Of a stretch of DNA of 64,000 bases, positions 17,419-28,239 are shown piece by piece. The stretch's first letter is position 1, and the number at the start of each line of letters is the position of its first letter. This DNA is from a virus. Where the stretch lies: the IMG/VR virus record IMGVR_UViG_3300036466_000332, positions 1 through 64,000 of that record. The stretch is one strand, 5' to 3'. Made by a program: the position numbers and the translations under genes. The notes below the pieces were generated by a model. The model saw only the letters and a program-made list of their open reading frames with translations. It was not told the origin of the DNA and did not search any database.

Positions 17419-20400
17419 ATGATATTTTGTTGATTGTTTCCATAAATGAATCTCTTTTATTTTTGTCTAAATTCTGTTCATCTTTACCACCAGCATTAAC
17501 ATTATTTGTGTTATTGTTGCTGGTTATATTATTGGTGTTGGAGTTTTGAACTATCTCTTTACCTACTGTTGAGAACACTCCGGCCAATTTTTTAATCTCA
17601 TCTATTAGAGTATCTAATTTCTCTTCAACTTTAGAATTATCAACTGATAAGTCTTTTATAGTTTCAGAATTAGAGGAATTATTATAAGTGGTATTATTTA
17701 TTTCTCTTTCGATATCCCTACCATAAGATACCCTGTCTTTTAGACTTCTTATCTTATTTAGTTGATCTGCTCTTTGTGTGTTGACCATGGATTTTATCTT
17801 ATCTCTTTTTTGTCCAGTTAATAAATCAACACCTGCACCTAATCCTGCCCCAACTCTGGTTTTAAAATCACTTAAACTAAACATCTTCTCGGGGTCCATT
17901 TTAGGTTGAGACATATAAGCTAATGAAGCATCTCTTATTATTTTGTCGTTTACTGAAATCATTTTGGTGTTGTTTTTAAGTGGATCAAATAACATCAATT
18001 TTCCACCAGATTTTTTAACCAGAACATAATGGTCATTTCCGTTTTGTGCTTTGGTTAATAACACGGATTGTGATCCTTCTGCCATATTATTCATTAGATC
18101 AGGTATATTTTCAGTATACATATCTCCTTCTAAATTATGTTTTTCGAATTGGTGTTTAAAGTAATCTATAACAACACCGCCGTTACTTGTGTAAGGTGCA
18201 GCCTCTTTAGCTAGGACTTCAACTGGAACCTTTTTACCATAATTAGAAAGGAGCATTGATAATACAGATGGTGCACAACCACTATTAGAGAATTTCTTAG
18301 AACCGATCATTAAGTTTTTAAACTTATTGGATTTTTGGTTAACAAAATTATCTCTACCATCACCATGTGCTGCAGGGTAACCACTTGGACCCATAATAGG
18401 TTGGGTTTGACCCCTTCCTCTTTTAGCTTCGGCTTGATCATAATAACTACCAAAGTTTCCTAAAGCACCCCATACATTGGAGAATGTATTTCCAATATTA
18501 CCAAAGAACCCGGTTGTGTTTTGGTATGCACTTTGCATCCAGTTAGGTGTATATCTATTTATAAAACCACCTGCAGTCTTTTTAATAAAGTCACCAGGGT
18601 TTGTTACAATCTCTACAATTGTATCTTTAAATTCGCCCAACTTTTCAGCAATGGTTTCAAATGATTCTTTAACCTTACCTATTGTGTTATCATATATGGC
18701 ATCACCCAAGTCAGTGACTTTTTTGGTAAATTCATCATAGGCTGTTTCAACCTTTGATTTTACATTATCACCTATACCGACTATTTTGTTTTTGAATTCA
18801 GTAAATGATTCTTGAACAGGACTTACTATATTATCATCTAGTGGTTTGACTATCTTTTCATGTAAACCATCTTTTATGGATTGAGCTGTATCGGATATCT
18901 TTAATTTAGCTTCTTCCACATTCTCTTTAACACCCTGGACTATCTCGTCAACATTAATGAATTGGTCTACAACATCACCGGCAGTTTTTCCAGCAGCTTC
19001 TAGGAAAGAGCCAAATTTAGAATCCCAGATTGCATCTTTGATACCTATTAGTTTATCACCGATCCATCCACCAACATCACCGATTGTTTCAATTGGGTTG
19101 GCAATTTTCTTTAAGAATTTACCTGGACCATAAGCACCAACACCAGCACCAATAAGTAATCCCAATGGACCACCCATTGCACCACCAGCTGCACCACCTT
19201 TTATTGCACCAACTATCCCGTCATTTTCACCCATTTTCTCAAAGATACCTTTTTTAGCATCTTCGCCTTCTCCATCATTACCGACAAAGAATTCTTTGAC
19301 ACTTGTTGTTATTTTACTACCAAACCCAAAAATAGCATCTTTTACTCCGGTTTGGAATTTAGCTATCCTTGAACCATTTACGGCACCCATACCAGCACCC
19401 AATACTGCACCAGCTATTGTACCGACCCCTGGTCCTATAGCTGTACCTATTAATCCCCACTTAACTGCATTCCAAACAATATTTGATACACCATCACCTG
19501 TACCACCTAGAACAGATGACATACCAGTTAGCACCTTATCTATAAATGTGGTTTCATCAACATCTTTATCAAGCATATCGCTTGCATGAATAAAACCTTT
19601 AATGGCATCCCAGACACTCATACCAGCACCAGCCGCACCAGAAGCTGCCATACCTGCACCAGCCAATATTCCTCCAGCACCGTGAGTTGCAACAGCATTG
19701 GTGGCGACACCGGCAACAGTACCACCGACAGTTCCACCTAATAATTCAGCTATGGATTCTTGTAAAACACCATCTATTAACCCACCTTCATCTTTACTTC
19801 CTTTTTTACTTCCGAGTTTATCTTTTATTTTTCCAAGTAAAGATGTTCTTTTGGATTCATTTGAAATGTCCATTTCCTGTTGTCTATCGGCAACCGTTAA
19901 AGCCGTAGAAGAATCAAAATCAATATCTCTACCTTCATGGTTTTGTGCATTCTCAGTTTTATCTAAATCATCTTTGGCTGCATTGTAAGCATCAGCATCG
20001 ATAGCACCCACAGCACCAATAGCATCTAGATGACCACCATCAACATATACTTTCTGAACCCTTTTGGAAAATAACTTATCTTTTATCTTTCCAGCTTTAT
20101 CAGAAAATAAACTACCAACAGATAGTGCTTTATCCAAACCCCACTTACCAGCAGATTTTATTCCACCCCATAATTTAGAGATACCACTTGCTAAATGTTC
20201 CTTAGCTGATGTGAAGAATTCTTTTCCTCTTTCTTTAAACTCGCCCATTGACTCTTTAATTGATGGGTAGATATCTTCTTTCCATCTTTCCCAAGCTGAG
20301 GCAGATTTCTTTTTCATATCTTTCATGAATTCTATAGCAGATTCTTTCATAGATTTAGCTGCATCAGACAACTTATCTTTGAATTCTAAACCATATAGAT

Positions 20401-23400
20401 AAACTGTTTCACTTAAGTCTTTTAATTTATCTGTGTATTCGTTCCATTTGCTTTCGATATCCTCTTTAGAAGGTAACAGACCATCTATTTTATCCTTGAT
20501 AGTTGATGGTAAGTTTTTCAAGAATGTAAATGGTTTGGTTATATTCTCTTTTATCTTACCTAAGTAATCAGTTATAGGTGAAATATATTGGTCTTTGAAA
20601 TTGCCCATCATATTTTTAAATTTCAGCATTAAGGCATTTCTTTTTTTGAATACACCGCCAAACACACCTTCTTTATCTGGTCTTAATGAAGGGTCTAGGT
20701 CACCAAATTGACCAACCAGTAATCTTTTAATGTATTCTATATTGTATGCAACACCATTTAAAAGTTCTTCTTGTTTTCTCATTATTTTATTTGAGAACTT
20801 TTTGATAGGTGATTCTGATATCTCTTCATTTCTTTTTTGTACAGAACCACCACCGGCAGCTTTTTTGTATTCGTTCATATCCACAACTGTATCTGACTTT
20901 TGGATATCACTTAATACACTTTCCATTGTGGTGTTTGATACTTTACTGGATAATTTATTTAAACTACCCATGACATCTAAATCAGAAATCTTTTTAGATA
21001 GTCCACTTTTTTTAAACATACCACCGAAAAATTCCTTTATAGATTTTGAATTTTTTAATTCATTATCTCTTTCTTTAGATTCAGATGCTGTATCTGGATA
21101 GAATACAATGAAGTTTCTAGATTTAGCATATATTAGATTTTTTGGTATATCGATTCCTTTGCCTCTCATCGGATCATCTACAGCAAAATGTTTTTGCTTA
21201 CCGTTTCTTACTAATATATAATGTAGGGAACCCGACTTATCTTCATATAAAGAGATAACCATTGCACCACTTGATATGGTATTATCTAATGCTTTAAGGG
21301 ATACCTCTTCTCTTGAGAATATGTTAGTTGAGATATCGAATCTGTATCCAACATCTCTGAAGAAACCAAAAGATATACCGTCATTTTTGACTTTATATTT
21401 TTTAGCTATATTTGTTAGTTCATCTGGTTTTATTTCAACATCAAGTATATTTGATACAGCCATTGCAGCTGTCAATAAACCACAACCAGATTCACCAACT
21501 GTTGAACCACCACTTAAAGGAATAGAAGAATAATCGCCGTCCTTTTGTGAGAAGAAATGAATACCTTTTCCAAATAAAGCTCTATTGGATTTACCACTAT
21601 ATAAACCCTTAACTCTATTTACCCCTTCTCCGTATTCTTCACCTTCATCATCTCTTTTTACTTCGTTATCTATTTCATCTAAATTTACACTGTCGGTTTG
21701 GGAGATATTTTCACTTTTAGGTTCTGTCATATCATCCCCGATACCGAGTTTACCCTTAACCCAATTTATTGGTTTTTTAAGCCACTCCCCAATTGGTGTT
21801 AGGAAAGTGTCTTTAAAACCTTTATATGCATCCATAATTGATTTATGGATTTTATCTGTTCTCTCTTTCCCAAAAAACTTCTCAGATATATTGGTTATCA
21901 TTGATTTATCTTTATTTTTGGCACCAAATAATCTCTCTTTTAATTTAGAGTTGTTTGCCATCATACCTGAACCAATACCTATTAGGGAAGTCAACATAGT
22001 ACCCATAAAAGGAGAACCGGTTAAAACGGTAGAAGCTATTGCACCAATACCGATACCACCCATAGCACCAGCACCAAAATCTAACCCTTTCATTACATTG
22101 GGGTTATAATCTTTAAATAAATCCCAACCGTCATCACCAGAGGATCCTCCACCCGATTTAAGAGCTTCAACAGCTGGATTTGAACTGGGAGAACCAGCTG
22201 CTTTAGAAAATAATTTGGATACACCTTTGGATAGTTGTTTTGTGACCTCATCTTCTATATCTTTTTCATCTTCTATATTGATATTGGGTGATTCAAAATC
22301 ATCAGTTGCATCTTTAACACCAGTTAAAATCTGTCCCAATTTGTTATCCATATAGGATGAATGTATATCATCTATACTTTGTCCACCAGATTTTATAATA
22401 TTATCTAAATCATATGGGTTATTATCTTTCCATTCCTTTATTTCTTTAATGTCGTTTACCCCGATTTTATCTAGGAACGGTAAATTTGTAACCCCCATCA
22501 TAGAAGCATTAATATAATCAAGGGTATTGAATTTATCATATGACTCTTCTAAAACTTTTTTATCTTCCTCTGTCATATTGATGTCAAAATTATTACCCAT
22601 CTCAGATAAATCTTTTCTATTTCTGGTTGGGTCATATTGACTTAAACTTTTATATTTTCTTTTATCATCTTCAGCTAGAGGTTCTCCATTTGAACCCATA
22701 CCGTTTACACCGTAACTTTGAGATCTAAATGAACCGTCGACTAAAGTGTTAACACCAGTCATATTAGCTCTTTGGGATTGCTCAGCATAATAATCTGACA
22801 TCTGAACATTATAGTCACCCATTGCATTTTGGATATCTCTGAACTCACTGGCTGAAGTTTGGTCTTTTCCAGATTTGGCTTTCATTATTGCATTTCTAAT
22901 TAACTGATATTCAGATTTAGATATTTCATCTGGGGACATACCCATCATATTTATGAACTTATTGTATTTCATAACCGACATATCGTCTAAAGTGTATGAA
23001 CGGTCTAAAAGATTATCAGTTATTTTTGTCATTGTGGCTTCTAAAGCATCTGAGTCCACTTCACCAACACGGTCTTTATCTAGGTTACTTTCTACTAGAC
23101 TGGTTATTCTACCATACTGTCCTTTAAAATCTGGACGCATATCGTAAAATTCTTTTGCTACTTCAGACACATCTTTATATTGACCGGTATCATAATTGAA
23201 TACCATCTCTTCATTACCAGAAAGTGTTGAAAGTATCTTTCTTAGGTATGTTGGTATAACTTCAGTTATTGCTTTTTTAGTTACACCATCGAAGAAAGTT
23301 CTACCTTTATTATAATTGCCAGTTTGGATGCCCCTGTTTATATCACCTTTATCTCTTAAGGCATCACCCAACATCTTGACAAGTTTATTATCGGATAAGG

Positions 23401-24478
23401 ACATCTTATTGAATAAAGAGTTCTTACCAGCTTTTGCTTGATCAAAAAGCCCATCTAATTTCTCTACAACATCAAATCCTAAGAAACGATTCAATCCTGC
23501 TTCAGTAACATCCTTTAAAATCATAGATGGGTTTGACATATATTCTTGCATGAAAGTGGGAGCCATAGATGCCATCATAGCAAAAGAACCTGTTGGGTCC
23601 ATTGCATTTAATAATTTATAACCAGCATCTTGAGCTGCACCTTTATAGTTTCCTTCTCTTATGAAGTCCATCATTCCACGGTTTTTATTTTGACCACCCA
23701 TCATTTGACCCATTGGGTTTTCTTCTATAACAACATTCTCTTCTAATATGGATCTTATCTCGGTCATTAAACTCATATGGTCTTGATAGAATTTGGTTGT
23801 CTTATCTATGAAATCTTTTTGGATCTCGTCATTAAATTTAACCAGGGTTTCAAGGTTATCATTCATCGTATCCATTTTATTATCTAATTTATCGAAGTGT
23901 ATGTTGGATGCGATTTTACTATCTATATGTAAAGCCTGCATGACATCACTTAAAGATAAAGCTAAAGCTTCATTACTATCTATGACGGCATCGGGTGTTT
24001 TCATATCCATCCCGTCTTTAACAGAATTATTTTGTCTGAGTTTACCTAATAATCCTGAATCTTCATTGGTGTCTGATGATGTGTTTATGTTTGTTCTGCC
24101 GGATGCTTGTTCATCATCTACAGAAACACTACCACCCTGTGGGATATCGTCACCCTCACCGTCATCATATATCATATCATTAACATTTGATAAACCCATT
24201 TGTTCTTCAAATGCTTGGTCTTTTCCTTTATATACATTACCTCTTTTTAATTCTTTAAAATATTTCCTAGAGGCATTATTGATATCTCTAAACATTGAGG
24301 TATTTAATATTTGCTTTTTTACATTTCTTATCGAACCTGATTTATGGTATAATTTTTTACTATCTTGTAAAGTCTTATTTAAATTTCTACCAGCTTCCAT
24401 TGTATTCGGTGCATAACTTTCTGATAAATCCTTAACCAAATACTCGAAGCTTTTTTTAAGGTTTTTTATATAAGCCAA
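17402..24478 (-). CDS. Tape measure protein with two C39-like peptidase domains
   Basis: 2358 residues, mostly helical with long amphipathic repeats (residues 1250-1450 and 1850-2000), and Gly/Ala-rich hydrophobic segments (near 830, 1590-1640, 1690-1780) that could insert in membrane. This is typical of tape measure proteins, which set tail length and pass into the cell during DNA entry. Two papain-fold C39-like domains are embedded: one with ESGCGLLTAAM (Cys near 999), GSLHYILVRNG and AVDDP; another with NSGCAPSVLSM (Cys near 2068), NDHYVLVKKSG and MLFDPL. Each shows Cys, His and Asp in the expected order. They may cut wall peptides during infection. Ribosome site GGGGTG. Confidence 0.85.
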   Translation of the reverse strand: MAYIKNLKKSFEYLVKDLSESYAPNTMEAGRNLNKTLQDSKKLYHKSGSIRNVKKQILNTSMFRDINNASRKYFKELKRGNVYKGKDQAFEEQMGLSNVNDMIYDDGEGDDIPQGGSVSVDDEQASGRTNINTSSDTNEDSGLLGKLRQNNSVKDGMDMKTPDAVIDSNEALALSLSDVMQALHIDSKIASNIHFDKLDNKMDTMNDNLETLVKFNDEIQKDFIDKTTKFYQDHMSLMTEIRSILEENVVIEENPMGQMMGGQNKNRGMMDFIREGNYKGAAQDAGYKLLNAMDPTGSFAMMASMAPTFMQEYMSNPSMILKDVTEAGLNRFLGFDVVEKLDGLFDQAKAGKNSLFNKMSLSDNKLVKMLGDALRDKGDINRGIQTGNYNKGRTFFDGVTKKAITEVIPTYLRKILSTLSGNEEMVFNYDTGQYKDVSEVAKEFYDMRPDFKGQYGRITSLVESNLDKDRVGEVDSDALEATMTKITDNLLDRSYTLDDMSVMKYNKFINMMGMSPDEISKSEYQLIRNAIMKAKSGKDQTSASEFRDIQNAMGDYNVQMSDYYAEQSQRANMTGVNTLVDGSFRSQSYGVNGMGSNGEPLAEDDKRKYKSLSQYDPTRNRKDLSEMGNNFDINMTEEDKKVLEESYDKFNTLDYINASMMGVTNLPFLDKIGVNDIKEIKEWKDNNPYDLDNIIKSGGQSIDDIHSSYMDNKLGQILTGVKDATDDFESPNINIEDEKDIEDEVTKQLSKGVSKLFSKAAGSPSSNPAVEALKSGGGSSGDDGWDLFKDYNPNVMKGLDFGAGAMGGIGIGAIASTVLTGSPFMGTMLTSLIGIGSGMMANNSKLKERLFGAKNKDKSMITNISEKFFGKERTDKIHKSIMDAYKGFKDTFLTPIGEWLKKPINWVKGKLGIGDDMTEPKSENISQTDSVNLDEIDNEVKRDDEGEEYGEGVNRVKGLYSGKSNRALFGKGIHFFSQKDGDYSSIPLSGGSTVGESGCGLLTAAMAVSNILDVEIKPDELTNIAKKYKVKNDGISFGFFRDVGYRFDISTNIFSREEVSLKALDNTISSGAMVISLYEDKSGSLHYILVRNGKQKHFAVDDPMRGKGIDIPKNLIYAKSRNFIVFYPDTASESKERDNELKNSKSIKEFFGGMFKKSGLSKKISDLDVMGSLNKLSSKVSNTTMESVLSDIQKSDTVVDMNEYKKAAGGGSVQKRNEEISESPIKKFSNKIMRKQEELLNGVAYNIEYIKRLLVGQFGDLDPSLRPDKEGVFGGVFKKRNALMLKFKNMMGNFKDQYISPITDYLGKIKENITKPFTFLKNLPSTIKDKIDGLLPSKEDIESKWNEYTDKLKDLSETVYLYGLEFKDKLSDAAKSMKESAIEFMKDMKKKSASAWERWKEDIYPSIKESMGEFKERGKEFFTSAKEHLASGISKLWGGIKSAGKWGLDKALSVGSLFSDKAGKIKDKLFSKRVQKVYVDGGHLDAIGAVGAIDADAYNAAKDDLDKTENAQNHEGRDIDFDSSTALTVADRQQEMDISNESKRTSLLGKIKDKLGSKKGSKDEGGLIDGVLQESIAELLGGTVGGTVAGVATNAVATHGAGGILAGAGMAASGAAGAGMSVWDAIKGFIHASDMLDKDVDETTFIDKVLTGMSSVLGGTGDGVSNIVWNAVKWGLIGTAIGPGVGTIAGAVLGAGMGAVNGSRIAKFQTGVKDAIFGFGSKITTSVKEFFVGNDGEGEDAKKGIFEKMGENDGIVGAIKGGAAGGAMGGPLGLLIGAGVGAYGPGKFLKKIANPIETIGDVGGWIGDKLIGIKDAIWDSKFGSFLEAAGKTAGDVVDQFINVDEIVQGVKENVEEAKLKISDTAQSIKDGLHEKIVKPLDDNIVSPVQESFTEFKNKIVGIGDNVKSKVETAYDEFTKKVTDLGDAIYDNTIGKVKESFETIAEKLGEFKDTIVEIVTNPGDFIKKTAGGFINRYTPNWMQSAYQNTTGFFGNIGNTFSNVWGALGNFGSYYDQAEAKRGRGQTQPIMGPSGYPAAHGDGRDNFVNQKSNKFKNLMIGSKKFSNSGCAPSVLSMLLSNYGKKVPVEVLAKEAAPYTSNGGVVIDYFKHQFEKHNLEGDMYTENIPDLMNNMAEGSQSVLLTKAQNGNDHYVLVKKSGGKLMLFDPLKNNTKMISVNDKIIRDASLAYMSQPKMDPEKMFSLSDFKTRVGAGLGAGVDLLTGQKRDKIKSMVNTQRADQLNKIRSLKDRVSYGRDIEREINNTTYNNSSNSETIKDLSVDNSKVEEKLDTLIDEIKKLAGVFSTVGKEIVQNSNTNNITSNNNTNNVNAGGKDEQNLDKNKRDSFMETINKISSGVLT

Positions 24479-24515
24479 AGTGTCTTCACCCCTTTATAAA
24501 CTTATTTGTTTAAAC

Positions 24516-24528
24516 TATTTACTTTGTT
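24516..24528 (-). promoter_or_regulatory. Late-type promoter box (N7 spacing)
   Basis: Reads AACAAAGTAAATA followed by G on the minus strand, 38 bases before the tape measure start. A second, N6 candidate AACAAATAAGTT lies at 24499-24510. Confidence 0.45.
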
Positions 24529-24558
24529 CCTCTTACCTTTTTATGGTGATATGTCAAA

Positions 24559-24570
24559 AACAATACTGTA
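24559..24570 (+). promoter_or_regulatory. Late-type promoter box
   Basis: AACAATACTGTA followed by G, 40 bases before the PhoH-like start. It forms a divergent pair with the tape measure promoter. Confidence 0.55.
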
Positions 24571-24609
24571 GTGTTTTTATATTTATATAGTATTTGAGGG
24601 GGAAAAAAT

Positions 24610-25533
24610 GTGAGACATTACAAAGTAGATGAACATATAATAGAAAATCTAGAAGAAAAAAAAGAGATTGCATGTGATTTACCGATCACCGATATAGGAT
24701 ATTACCACATATTCAAACATAAAGAACCGATCGAATTTTTATCGGATGATGATATGTACTCTGGTTTCTCAAGAACCAATTATTTTTACCCCAATGGTCT
24801 AATGGCTTATTATGATGGCACAACTTTAAAAGCTGTAGACAGAAACAGATGTGTTTATGGGCAGAAAGGAAAAAATCCATATCAGTGGATGGCTATAGAT
24901 TCCCTGCTTAGACCAGAAAAAGAATTAGTTGTTTTGACTGGTGTTGCTGGTAGTGGCAAAACATTTTTAGCATTAGCATATGCTTTAAATATGATAGACA
25001 ATCCAGATTGCGAGAATAAATATAATAGAATAGTTTTATCCAGACCGAAACAAACTCTAGAAAGAAAAGATGGTGCGGTACCTGGTGATGATGATGATAA
25101 AATCAAAGCTTATATGATGCCTTTCTATGATAATGCTAAAGCGATGGGTGCAACCCAAACCTTTAGGAGAATGGTTGGTCGTGGTGACGATATAATGGGT
25201 ATAGAATTTCAACCTTTAGAAAAAATAAAAGGAAGAAGTTATGCTAACGCCATAGTTATAATAGACGAAAGTGAAGATATGAGATATAGAGAAGTTGAGT
25301 CTTTATTAACTAGGTCCGATAATGCTAAGGTTATTTTAAGTGGTGACATAAAACAAATTGACGATAAGACATTCACCAAAAACAATATCCCTTTAGTATA
25401 TACCATTAAAAAAACAGAGGGTCAATTATTTGCATCCCATATAAATAATCCTGTTACTTCAAGAAAAGGTGAACTCACAAAATTTGTGATAAACAATTTT
25501 TCACAAGAAGAATACAGGTCTAAAAAATACTAA
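24610..25533 (+). CDS. phoH: PhoH-like ATPase
   Basis: 307 residues from a GTG (the overlapping ATG at 24608 hits an immediate TGA). The ATPase domain starts with NPYQWMAIDSLL, then Walker A LTGVAGSGKT near residue 117, the SRPKQTL segment followed by PGDDDDKIKAYMMPFYDN, EFQPLEKIKGRSYANAIVII, Walker B IIDESEDM and a sensor LSGDIKQID. This order is diagnostic for the C-terminal half of PhoH2/YlaK-type proteins, which are NTPases linked to RNA helicase and RNase activity. The N-terminal 100 residues are not a PIN domain that I can recognise. Common in large phages, function there unclear. Confidence 0.88.
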   Translation: MRHYKVDEHIIENLEEKKEIACDLPITDIGYYHIFKHKEPIEFLSDDDMYSGFSRTNYFYPNGLMAYYDGTTLKAVDRNRCVYGQKGKNPYQWMAIDSLLRPEKELVVLTGVAGSGKTFLALAYALNMIDNPDCENKYNRIVLSRPKQTLERKDGAVPGDDDDKIKAYMMPFYDNAKAMGATQTFRRMVGRGDDIMGIEFQPLEKIKGRSYANAIVIIDESEDMRYREVESLLTRSDNAKVILSGDIKQIDDKTFTKNNIPLVYTIKKTEGQLFASHINNPVTSRKGELTKFVINNFSQEEYRSKKY

Positions 25534-25540
25534 AAATTGT

Positions 25541-25568
25541 GGCAGGGGTCAAACCCTGCCTTTATTTA
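25541..25568 (+). terminator. Terminator
   Basis: Stem GGCAGGG / CCCTGCC (25541-25547 with 25554-25560) followed by TTTATTTAAT; short T tract. Confidence 0.6.
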
Positions 25569-25589
25569 ATCTAAAGATAAACCTACCGA

Positions 25590-25602
25590 AACAATTTAGA
25601 TA
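25590..25602 (+). promoter_or_regulatory. Late-type promoter box (N7 spacing)
   Basis: AACAATTTAGATA followed by GA, 34 bases before the portal start. The spacing is seven rather than six, as also at 49223. Confidence 0.45.
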
Positions 25603-25635
25603 GAAATTTAACCGTTTATTAAAGGAGGTTTATAA

Positions 25636-27798
25636 ATGGCTGATAAAGAAAACGAATTAAAAACACAATTCCAGAAAAAAATAGAAAACATTGATGAAGA
25701 TTATAATAAATTAGAGGATAAACTAAATAGAAAAGTATACGGTGTCGGAACTAAAGTTAGAAACCTTGTGGATATAAGTGATGACTTACCTAATAACTTT
25801 CTAGAGGGTCTAGGTTCCTCTTCTTACCGTTCATCTAGAAAACACCTGTTAGACATCGTTGGAAAAGATAACGACACCAGGGTGCCTTTAGAGGACGCTA
25901 TGGAGGATGCACTAAACGATATTGGTGATTACATAACATCTTCTCCTACATATCAGGAGAGAATACTTTTAGAGCAAGAATACAATTACATGTGTGCACA
26001 AATGCCACAGCTTTTAAACTCAATTGAAATAAAAGTTAATAATATTTTATCACCAGATGGCACATCCAAAAGGTTTATCCAAAACGATATTGTGCGAGGA
26101 GATAGTATCATCTCCCAACAGGAGTTAAAAGATATAACAGATAGCAAAGAATTAGAGCCAATGGTAAAAGACATATACACCAAAACATTTATAAGTGGAA
26201 ATAAATATGTTTATACAGTACCCTACAGAAGAATAGCCGAAAGAATATATTCTAGGTATTTGGAAAAAGAATCTGTAGGTGGTATGATAGCTGAAGCAGA
26301 CCTTGCAGAAAAAGAATTGGATAGTTCACTTTTTAGAGAATCTATTGAAGAAGTTGTTTTTTCTGACAGTGATGAAGAATTTGTTGATTACTATGGGGAG
26401 AGTGTGACTTTTGAAACCAGTGAAGAAAACAAATCAGAAATGATGTTAACAGAAAACCCATTGATTGATGAGGCTAAAGATTCTATAGCTTATGAACTTA
26501 ATAAGAAATTTGAAGAAGGTGACGATTTCTTATCTGAAAAAGATGGTGTGTTGATAGGTGAAGCTAGATCGAAGTTTAGTAAAATGACTGGGTGTCATGT
26601 CGAGGTTTTAGAAAACGAAAGATGTATTCCGGTTGTTGTTAATAGAGAAGTCATAGGTATATACTATATTGAAAAACCAGAAGTATTAAATGCTGCTGGT
26701 GGGAGGACAAGTTATAGTATCTCAAATATGACCGGCTCCAATTATATTAATGACACTAACGATGTCTTTAATGAAAGAAACAACATGACAAAAAATATGG
26801 TAACCAAGAAATTGAGAGGTGTAATAAAAAAGAACCTCGATAAGAAATTGATAAAGAAAAATAAAAAAATCTTGGATACAATAGAACATATACTAAAATC
26901 TTCTGAAACATCCGATTATAAAGTTAGGTATATACCAAGAAAATATATTACACCATTTATGGTTAATAAAGACAATATGGGTCTTGGTAGATCTCAATTA
27001 CATCGTTCAAGAATAATGGCACACATGTGGATTTTATTAAACTATTCTAATTTAATGAATAAATTGTTTTTTGAAAAAGATAAAATGTTGGTTAATGCAA
27101 GGGCATCTGTAAGTAAAGATTTAGGTTCGGTTGCCAAAAGAGCACTAGAGGCTGTCAAAAAAATATATCCTATGCCAAACGAAATCTTGGATCTATCTAA
27201 GACACACGGTAGGATGGCTGACATAGCAAGGGTTATAATGCCACAGGCAAGAAACGGAACTAAAGCTTTAGATATAGAAAGAATGCAGGGTCAGGCTATT
27301 GAAGAAAACTACGATTTTAAAAAGGATTTAGAACACATAGCAACAGCTTTAGTTGGTGTTCCTTTTTCAATGACAGATACTCAAGCAAATACTGATTATG
27401 CCACAAACTTAATAAGTCAAGACATACATCAAGTATCATCTTCGATAACGTACCAAATAGAATTAGAAAAACAGATATCTGAGTTTATAACAAAGGTTGC
27501 CAGATACGAAAAAGACGATGACAGTATAATTATTAAATCAAACTTACCATTACCTAAAACTCTAACACAAGGGTTACAGGGTGACGCTTTAAATAGAATA
27601 ACAGACAAAATAAATAGTATAGTTGAACATGTGGTGGAGGATAGAAATGAAGAGAAAAGGGATTATTTAAGAGAAAAGTTATTTAGAAAAGAAACAGGTT
27701 CTTCCATCGACTGGTTCCAGATAGATAAGATACTAAATAAATACAAATCAGAAACACCAGATAAAGATGACGAAGATTCAGGTGGAGGTAGATTCTAA
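25636..27798 (+). CDS. Portal protein
   Basis: 720 residues, AAAGGAGG site. The size, the central region (RSQLHRSRIMAHMWILLNYS) followed by a long helix-rich stem, and the segment FSMTDTQANTDYATNLISQD near residue 580 agree with T4 gp20-type portal vertex proteins, which form the dodecameric DNA gate. A 100-residue acidic insert (residues 215-300) has few hydrophobic residues. C-terminus ends in an acidic/Gly tail (DKDDEDSGGGRF). Late promoter and adjacency to the PhoH gene. No terminase lies in this window. Confidence 0.7.
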   Translation: MADKENELKTQFQKKIENIDEDYNKLEDKLNRKVYGVGTKVRNLVDISDDLPNNFLEGLGSSSYRSSRKHLLDIVGKDNDTRVPLEDAMEDALNDIGDYITSSPTYQERILLEQEYNYMCAQMPQLLNSIEIKVNNILSPDGTSKRFIQNDIVRGDSIISQQELKDITDSKELEPMVKDIYTKTFISGNKYVYTVPYRRIAERIYSRYLEKESVGGMIAEADLAEKELDSSLFRESIEEVVFSDSDEEFVDYYGESVTFETSEENKSEMMLTENPLIDEAKDSIAYELNKKFEEGDDFLSEKDGVLIGEARSKFSKMTGCHVEVLENERCIPVVVNREVIGIYYIEKPEVLNAAGGRTSYSISNMTGSNYINDTNDVFNERNNMTKNMVTKKLRGVIKKNLDKKLIKKNKKILDTIEHILKSSETSDYKVRYIPRKYITPFMVNKDNMGLGRSQLHRSRIMAHMWILLNYSNLMNKLFFEKDKMLVNARASVSKDLGSVAKRALEAVKKIYPMPNEILDLSKTHGRMADIARVIMPQARNGTKALDIERMQGQAIEENYDFKKDLEHIATALVGVPFSMTDTQANTDYATNLISQDIHQVSSSITYQIELEKQISEFITKVARYEKDDDSIIIKSNLPLPKTLTQGLQGDALNRITDKINSIVEHVVEDRNEEKRDYLREKLFRKETGSSIDWFQIDKILNKYKSETPDKDDEDSGGGRF

Positions 27799-27810
27799 AA
27801 ACAAATATAA

Positions 27811-27838
27811 GAGGCAGGGGTTAACCCTGCCCTTTGTT
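27811..27838. terminator. Bidirectional terminator
   Basis: Stem GGCAGGG / CCCTGCC (27813-27819 with 27826-27832) between convergent genes; T tract short on the plus side. Confidence 0.65.
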
Positions 27839-28239
27839 TATTCTTTAAAAAAATCCTCTATATTCTTTTTCAGTTGAATTAAGAATTCAAATAATATGTT
27901 ATGTTGAACACATTCTTTTATATAGTTCTTTTTAAACATGTTTTCCAATACCACCCTTCGAGTAATATATTTATGTTCCAAATGTATGGTATATAAAATT
28001 GCTACGGTAGTGAATATCCATAGTAACCTAACATTACCTGAACCCGAATTAATACTCATAAATGTAGTATATAAGCATAACAACATTAAAGTTATCATTC
28101 TCAACATACCCTTTAAATCGTATGTGTCCCTTATGATATAAATTTTTTTTCCCTCATAAACGGTTCCGACTCTACCTATTGTTTTCTCTAAGACAAAAAC
28201 TTTTTTATCGGGATTAGTCTTACATTTCCATTTTTCCAT
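27838..28239 (-). CDS. Hypothetical two-helix membrane protein
   Basis: 133 residues; start codon shares a base with the kinase stop, so it is translationally coupled. Two membrane helices are seen near residues 46-62 (MLRMITLMLLCLYTTFM) and 68-84 (VRLLWIFTTVAILYTIHL). Flanking domains are charged. No family recognised. Confidence 0.65.
   Translation of the reverse strand: MEKWKCKTNPDKKVFVLEKTIGRVGTVYEGKKIYIIRDTYDLKGMLRMITLMLLCLYTTFMSINSGSGNVRLLWIFTTVAILYTIHLEHKYITRRVVLENMFKKNYIKECVQHNILFEFLIQLKKNIEDFFKE

Noticed and set aside
17402-24478. Many plus-strand open frames of 60-207 codons opposite the tape measure gene
   Set aside because: They lack ribosome sites, have skewed Leu/Ser/Pro composition, and mirror the codon pattern of the minus-strand gene. 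Shadows.
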